Part shown: piece after piece, positions 5,338 through 8,132 of the stretch
Layout: each line of letters opens with the position of its first letter
How positions within the stretch are numbered: position 1 is the stretch's first letter
Assembly (NCBI GenBank): GCA_041300865.1
Contig: JBFYTF010000046.1
Coordinates: 1 to 8,132, forward strand
Reading direction: 5' to 3'
From: JAAYZQ01 sp041300865
GTDB taxonomy: Bacteria; Chloroflexota; Anaerolineae; JAAYZQ01
DNA length: 8,132 nucleotides
The notes under the pieces: generated by a model
What the model saw: only the letters and a program-made list of their open reading frames with translations
The model's database searches: none
What the model was told of the DNA's origin: nothing
Program-made: the position numbers and the translations under genes

Positions 5338-7605
5338 CTACAGGCTTCCGCCCACAGCGTATCCGGCCTTGGTCGCCTCGAGGACCCGGCCAGGCATAAA
5401 GGCATCGCCGATGGCGTGGATCTCGGGCGCGACCTGCGCCTGGAGGCACGCCTGATATAGCGAATCGTCCGACCTGAGCCCGGTGGCGAGTACGACCAGG
5501 TCAGCCTGGAGCGTAGCGCGCTCCTCGCGCACCTGCGCTGGCCTGGCAAGCGGGTTCTTGACGTTATCCGGCAGCACCGGGGTCCAGGTGACATAGGGGT
5601 CAGGAACGGTGGGAGAAACGTTCCTGACGACTGTGACGTCTCGCTCCCCTACCTTTTCGAGCCTGGTGCAATTAAGCAGCTCGACCCCCCGCTTTCTCAG
5701 GTAGTAAATGAGATAACCGCGGTTGGCCGTGCAAGCTTCCTGCATGAAATGGGGCAGCATCTCGATGACTGCTACGCGCTTGCCTCTCTCATGGGCCAGG
5801 TAGTAGGCGGTCTCACAACCGACCTCGCCACCGCCGACGATGATCACCCGCTCTACCCCCTCTAGCCCAGGCGCCGCCCGCAAAAGATCGATCGCCTGAA
5901 CAACATGCGGGCGATCTATTCCTTCGACCGGTGGCACGAGAGGAGTGGCGCCGTTGCAGAGTACGACAACATCGAACCTGGCCGCAAGCAACGCCTCAGG
6001 CGTGACCGGCGTGCTGTGCCGGACGACGAGATTGTGTTGAGCAGCATGATCGCAGAGCAGCTGCCGGAGGTACGCGAGATAGTTCGCCGCGTCGAACTTG
6101 ACCTTGGGAGCAGAGCCTGGGATGAGCATGCCACCTGCCAGCGGGTGTGCGTCGAACAGGGTTACCATGTGGCCCCGCTCGGCTGCCGTGCAGGCGCAGA
6201 CGATGCCAGCCGGGCCGGCACCGACGACCGCGACCTTCTTTTGCAGCGGAGCACGGCCTACATCTGCCGGGAGCAGCTCCTCAAAGCCGGTACGCGGGTT
6301 TACCGCGCACTGGATGTGTCCGCCGTGGATGAACTCGTTGATGCACCCTTCCTGGTCTCCAATACAGGGCCGGATCTGCGCGACCCGGCCGGCGTACGCC
6401 TTGCGCGGCCAGTCCGGGTCGGCCAACAATGGGCGGGCGAGCATGATCATGTCGCACGTGCCCTCTCGCAGCGCCCTTTCGGCCAAGTCGGGATAGCCAA
6501 GCTTGCCCACAGCTACGACGGGCACGTCCCGGCCGGCATTTGACTTCACGCCCGACTGGGCAAGGTAGTCCTTGGCGATTTTGGCAATGGGCAGATAGCA
6601 GCCGGGCGCCATCGGTCCGGGCGGGTGGGGCAGCCACCAGTTGTCGTACCCGCCCAGGTCCACGTCAAAGATGTCGACGCCGGCCTTGACCAGGTTGGCC
6701 ATGTAGGCGAGCGTCATGTCCACCGTGCGCTCGGCCCCGAACTTGCGCATAGACCGGATGCGGCGCAGCTCGTCGCCGTACGTTGCGTTGAGTGCCAACG
6801 ACAGATCGATGCGGTACATGATCGGGTACGTGCTCCCGCACCGCTTTCTCACCTCCTCCACCATTTGCAGCCCAAAGGCCTGCCAATCGGCAAATGCGCC
6901 CAACTTCCTGCGGTTGAATGCGGGATTGGTCATCTGCTCGAGCAGGTACCCCTCATGGCCATGGAGGTACACGCCGTCGCACAGACAGGCCTTGGCGTTG
7001 GCGGCGGCCTGGCCCGCCGCCCGGATGATCCTGCGGCACTCGCGATCGGTGAGGGGCCGGCAGGGGATGCTGGGCAGGTAGAAGTTCGGATTCCAGGATG
7101 CGGACACCGGCAGCCTGAGCCTTTTCACTAGACACTCGGGCGATCCGACCCGGCCCACGCCGGCAGTGAGCTGTATGAAGAAGCGGGCGCCGTAGGCGTG
7201 GACGCCCTCTGTCAGGTCCCGCCAGCCAGCGAACAGAGTCCGCGAGCCGTCGATGCGGGGTAGATAGGCCAGGTCGCCGGGCTCGAGGAGCGACGGATCC
7301 GCGGCGAAAGAGACCGGCACCAGGCCGGAGGTGATCAGGCCGGCGCCGCCCCGCGCCCTCTCGACAAAGTACTGGATCATCTTGGCGCTCGGCCGGCCTG
7401 TCTCATCGACCATGGACACGTTGCCCATGGGCCCCATGACAATGCGGTTCTTGATCTTCAGGCTATTCACCTGGATCGGTGAGAAGAGCTGCGTGTACGG
7501 GTACAGCTCGGCGGTCATCCGGCCGTCGCGGAGTTTCTGATCGTCGTCAAACCAGTCACCGAAGCTCTCGACAAGCTCCCTCACGCGCTGCTCGTAGTCC
7601 ATCAT
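5338..7605 (-). CDS. FMN/FAD/Fe-S enoate-reductase-like NADH:flavin oxidoreductase
   Basis: A 755-aa enzyme with the domain order of 2,4-dienoyl-CoA reductase, 2-enoate reductase (FldZ) and BaiCD/BaiH. Such enzymes use NADH, FAD, a 4Fe-4S cluster and FMN to reduce activated C=C bonds. Residues 38-400 form the FMN-binding TIM barrel (LFSPIQVNSLKIKNRIVMGPM). The H215-G-H217-E-G-Y220 segment matches HEGYLLDQF of the BaiCD/FldZ group, and GYDNWWLPHPPGPMAPGCY (319-337) matches its active-site loop. The cluster region is C414-IG-D417-QEG-C421-x11-C433, with Asp where Cys is expected. The FAD site is VGAGPAG (461-467), the NAD site GGGEVG (591-596), then ATG (707-709) and IGD (732-734). The start is ATG 7605, with GGGGGG 6 bases upstream; a longer frame from TTG 7797 has no family-like N-terminus. 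The substrate is unknown. Confidence 0.93.
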   Translation of the reverse strand: MMDYEQRVRELVESFGDWFDDDQKLRDGRMTAELYPYTQLFSPIQVNSLKIKNRIVMGPMGNVSMVDETGRPSAKMIQYFVERARGGAGLITSGLVPVSFAADPSLLEPGDLAYLPRIDGSRTLFAGWRDLTEGVHAYGARFFIQLTAGVGRVGSPECLVKRLRLPVSASWNPNFYLPSIPCRPLTDRECRRIIRAAGQAAANAKACLCDGVYLHGHEGYLLEQMTNPAFNRRKLGAFADWQAFGLQMVEEVRKRCGSTYPIMYRIDLSLALNATYGDELRRIRSMRKFGAERTVDMTLAYMANLVKAGVDIFDVDLGGYDNWWLPHPPGPMAPGCYLPIAKIAKDYLAQSGVKSNAGRDVPVVAVGKLGYPDLAERALREGTCDMIMLARPLLADPDWPRKAYAGRVAQIRPCIGDQEGCINEFIHGGHIQCAVNPRTGFEELLPADVGRAPLQKKVAVVGAGPAGIVCACTAAERGHMVTLFDAHPLAGGMLIPGSAPKVKFDAANYLAYLRQLLCDHAAQHNLVVRHSTPVTPEALLAARFDVVVLCNGATPLVPPVEGIDRPHVVQAIDLLRAAPGLEGVERVIIVGGGEVGCETAYYLAHERGKRVAVIEMLPHFMQEACTANRGYLIYYLRKRGVELLNCTRLEKVGERDVTVVRNVSPTVPDPYVTWTPVLPDNVKNPLARPAQVREERATLQADLVVLATGLRSDDSLYQACLQAQVAPEIHAIGDAFMPGRVLEATKAGYAVGGSL

Positions 7606-7784
7606 TGTATTCCCCCCATACGGCCGTTTTTGCCAGTGGGACTGGCCCATTTTCCCACAAAGCGGCCCTGTCCGCAATTCGAGGTGTAGACGTGGCTGCC
7701 GACTTGCGTGACGCTCGCACATGGCGAGGATTCCATCCCGTGGAAGACCTGCTTCTGGATTCCCTCGGTTTGGAGCTGAAATGC

Positions 7785-7808
7785 CGTCTGTAGTCAAGCT
7801 TACAGACG
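7785..7808. repeat. 8-bp inverted repeat, possible operator
   Basis: CGTCTGTA (7785-7792) and TACAGACG (7801-7808) are exact reverse complements separated by 8 bases, so the arms are centred 16 bp apart. It lies 180 bases upstream of the oxidoreductase start in a divergent intergenic region, a plausible site for a dimeric regulator. Confidence 0.4.
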
Positions 7809-8034
7809 ACTATGTTGCGGGAGGCGTAGGATTGGGTTTGGCGATGTCGCATGCCGTTTCGGCCCTGCGAATGCCATGACCAGTATGACGCGATAATCCT
7901 TCCCTCAACCCCGACCCGACAAGGACCGGTTCGCAGCCCCTACGCGTCGCCGATGACGCACGACGTCCCGCACTGTGAGCACCCATTGCCAGCAAAACTG
8001 AATACGAGCATCCGCATCAGACTGTTCGAGTGAG

Positions 8035-8041
8035 AAAGGAG
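8035..8041 (+). promoter_or_regulatory. ribosome binding site of the right-end gene
   Basis: AAAGGAG is followed by 11 bases before ATG 8053. The spacing is a little long but acceptable. Confidence 0.5.
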
Positions 8042-8052
8042 TGTTTTATCTG

Positions 8053-8132
8053 ATGGAAAAGCTCATGCGTCCGCGTCGCCCGCAGGGGTTGTTCGTCCTG
8101 TCGGGTCTGTTGCTCCTGTTTGTGGTTGGGGC
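8053..8132 (+). CDS. start of a gene with a membrane-anchor or signal N-terminus (partial)
   Basis: Only the first 26 codons are in the window: MEKLMRPRRPQG, then a hydrophobic run LFVLSGLLLLFVVG. Basic residues followed by a hydrophobic stretch indicate a signal peptide or first transmembrane helix, so the protein is exported or in the membrane. The start follows AAAGGAG at 8035-8041. An alternative in-frame ATG at 8065 is farther from that site. Function cannot be inferred. Confidence 0.6.
   Translation, partial: MEKLMRPRRPQGLFVLSGLLLLFVVG

Larger units (their letters stand above)
7606..8052. other. intergenic region between divergent genes
   Basis: About 450 bases separate the oxidoreductase (minus) from the right-end gene (plus), so promoters for both should lie here. 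I see no convincing one. A weak leftward candidate is TTGCGG-N17-GAAAAT, about 40-70 bases before the oxidoreductase start. The one clear structure is the inverted repeat at 7785-7808. Short open frames here have no recognisable protein sequence. Confidence 0.5.

Noticed and set aside
5905..6543. Plus-strand open frame of 212 codons opposite the oxidoreductase
   Set aside because: It lies entirely inside a gene whose Fe-S and FAD motifs are on the other strand; no domain is seen.
7606..7797. N-terminal extension of the oxidoreductase from TTG 7797
   Set aside because: The extra 64 residues do not resemble the family N-terminus, the TTG falls inside the inverted-repeat loop, and ATG 7605 has a purine-rich site at good spacing.
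7810..7995. Minus-strand open frame of 61 codons in the right intergenic region
   Set aside because: The composition is Arg/Ala/Gly-rich without recognisable features, and no good ribosome binding site was found.
1..8132. tRNA or rRNA genes, CRISPR arrays, insertion sequences, long direct repeats
   Set aside because: I looked for these on both strands and saw no cloverleaf, regularly spaced repeats, transposase sequence or terminal inverted repeats.

Overview
The window is GC-rich, gene-dense bacterial DNA. The mix of families suggests a Chloroflexota (Anaerolineae-like) or similar genome: a large NADH:flavin oxidoreductase of the enoate-reductase type, a membrane-anchored beta-lactamase-fold serine hydrolase, a decayed polyferredoxin and an uncharacterised acidic protein. 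The taxonomic guess rests on remembered family distribution, not on a marker gene, and is weak.

Left end, 1-1237: a minus-strand transcription unit. A near-consensus sigma70-type promoter (1209-1237) reads leftwards through a leader holding a frameshifted small-gene remnant (1049-1157). It then enters a 320-aa uncharacterised protein (20-982). A second gene begins 15 bases after that stop codon, with a good ribosome binding site, and leaves the window at base 1.

Middle-left, 1238-2133: about 900 bases with no intact gene. A second promoter-like site (1433-1461, plus strand) with an 11-bp tandem repeat just after its -10 box points rightwards. Beyond it lie several hairpins and weak open frames. 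A strong ribosome binding site then leads into a decayed NapH-like membrane 4Fe-4S protein (1749-2063), broken by an in-frame TAG and missing a conserved Cys.

Centre: a 668-aa secreted, membrane-anchored serine hydrolase (2134-4140, plus) is convergent with a CruF/DUF422-type carotenoid biosynthesis membrane protein (4213-5070, minus). A 14-bp perfect hairpin separates the two. The carotenoid gene is visibly more AT-rich than its neighbours and has no carotenoid partner genes in view, which suggests separate acquisition.

Right: a 755-aa flavin/Fe-S enoate-reductase-like enzyme (5338-7605, minus) lies upstream of the carotenoid gene on the same strand. Its iron-sulfur motif has Asp in place of one expected Cys. 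A roughly 450-base intergenic stretch with one clear inverted repeat follows, and then the start of a plus-strand gene with a membrane-anchor-like N-terminus (8053 to the window end).

I see no coherent new multi-gene system. The most checkable oddities are the Fe-S ligand substitution, the two decaying genes lying beside well-preserved expression signals, and the compositionally foreign carotenoid gene.
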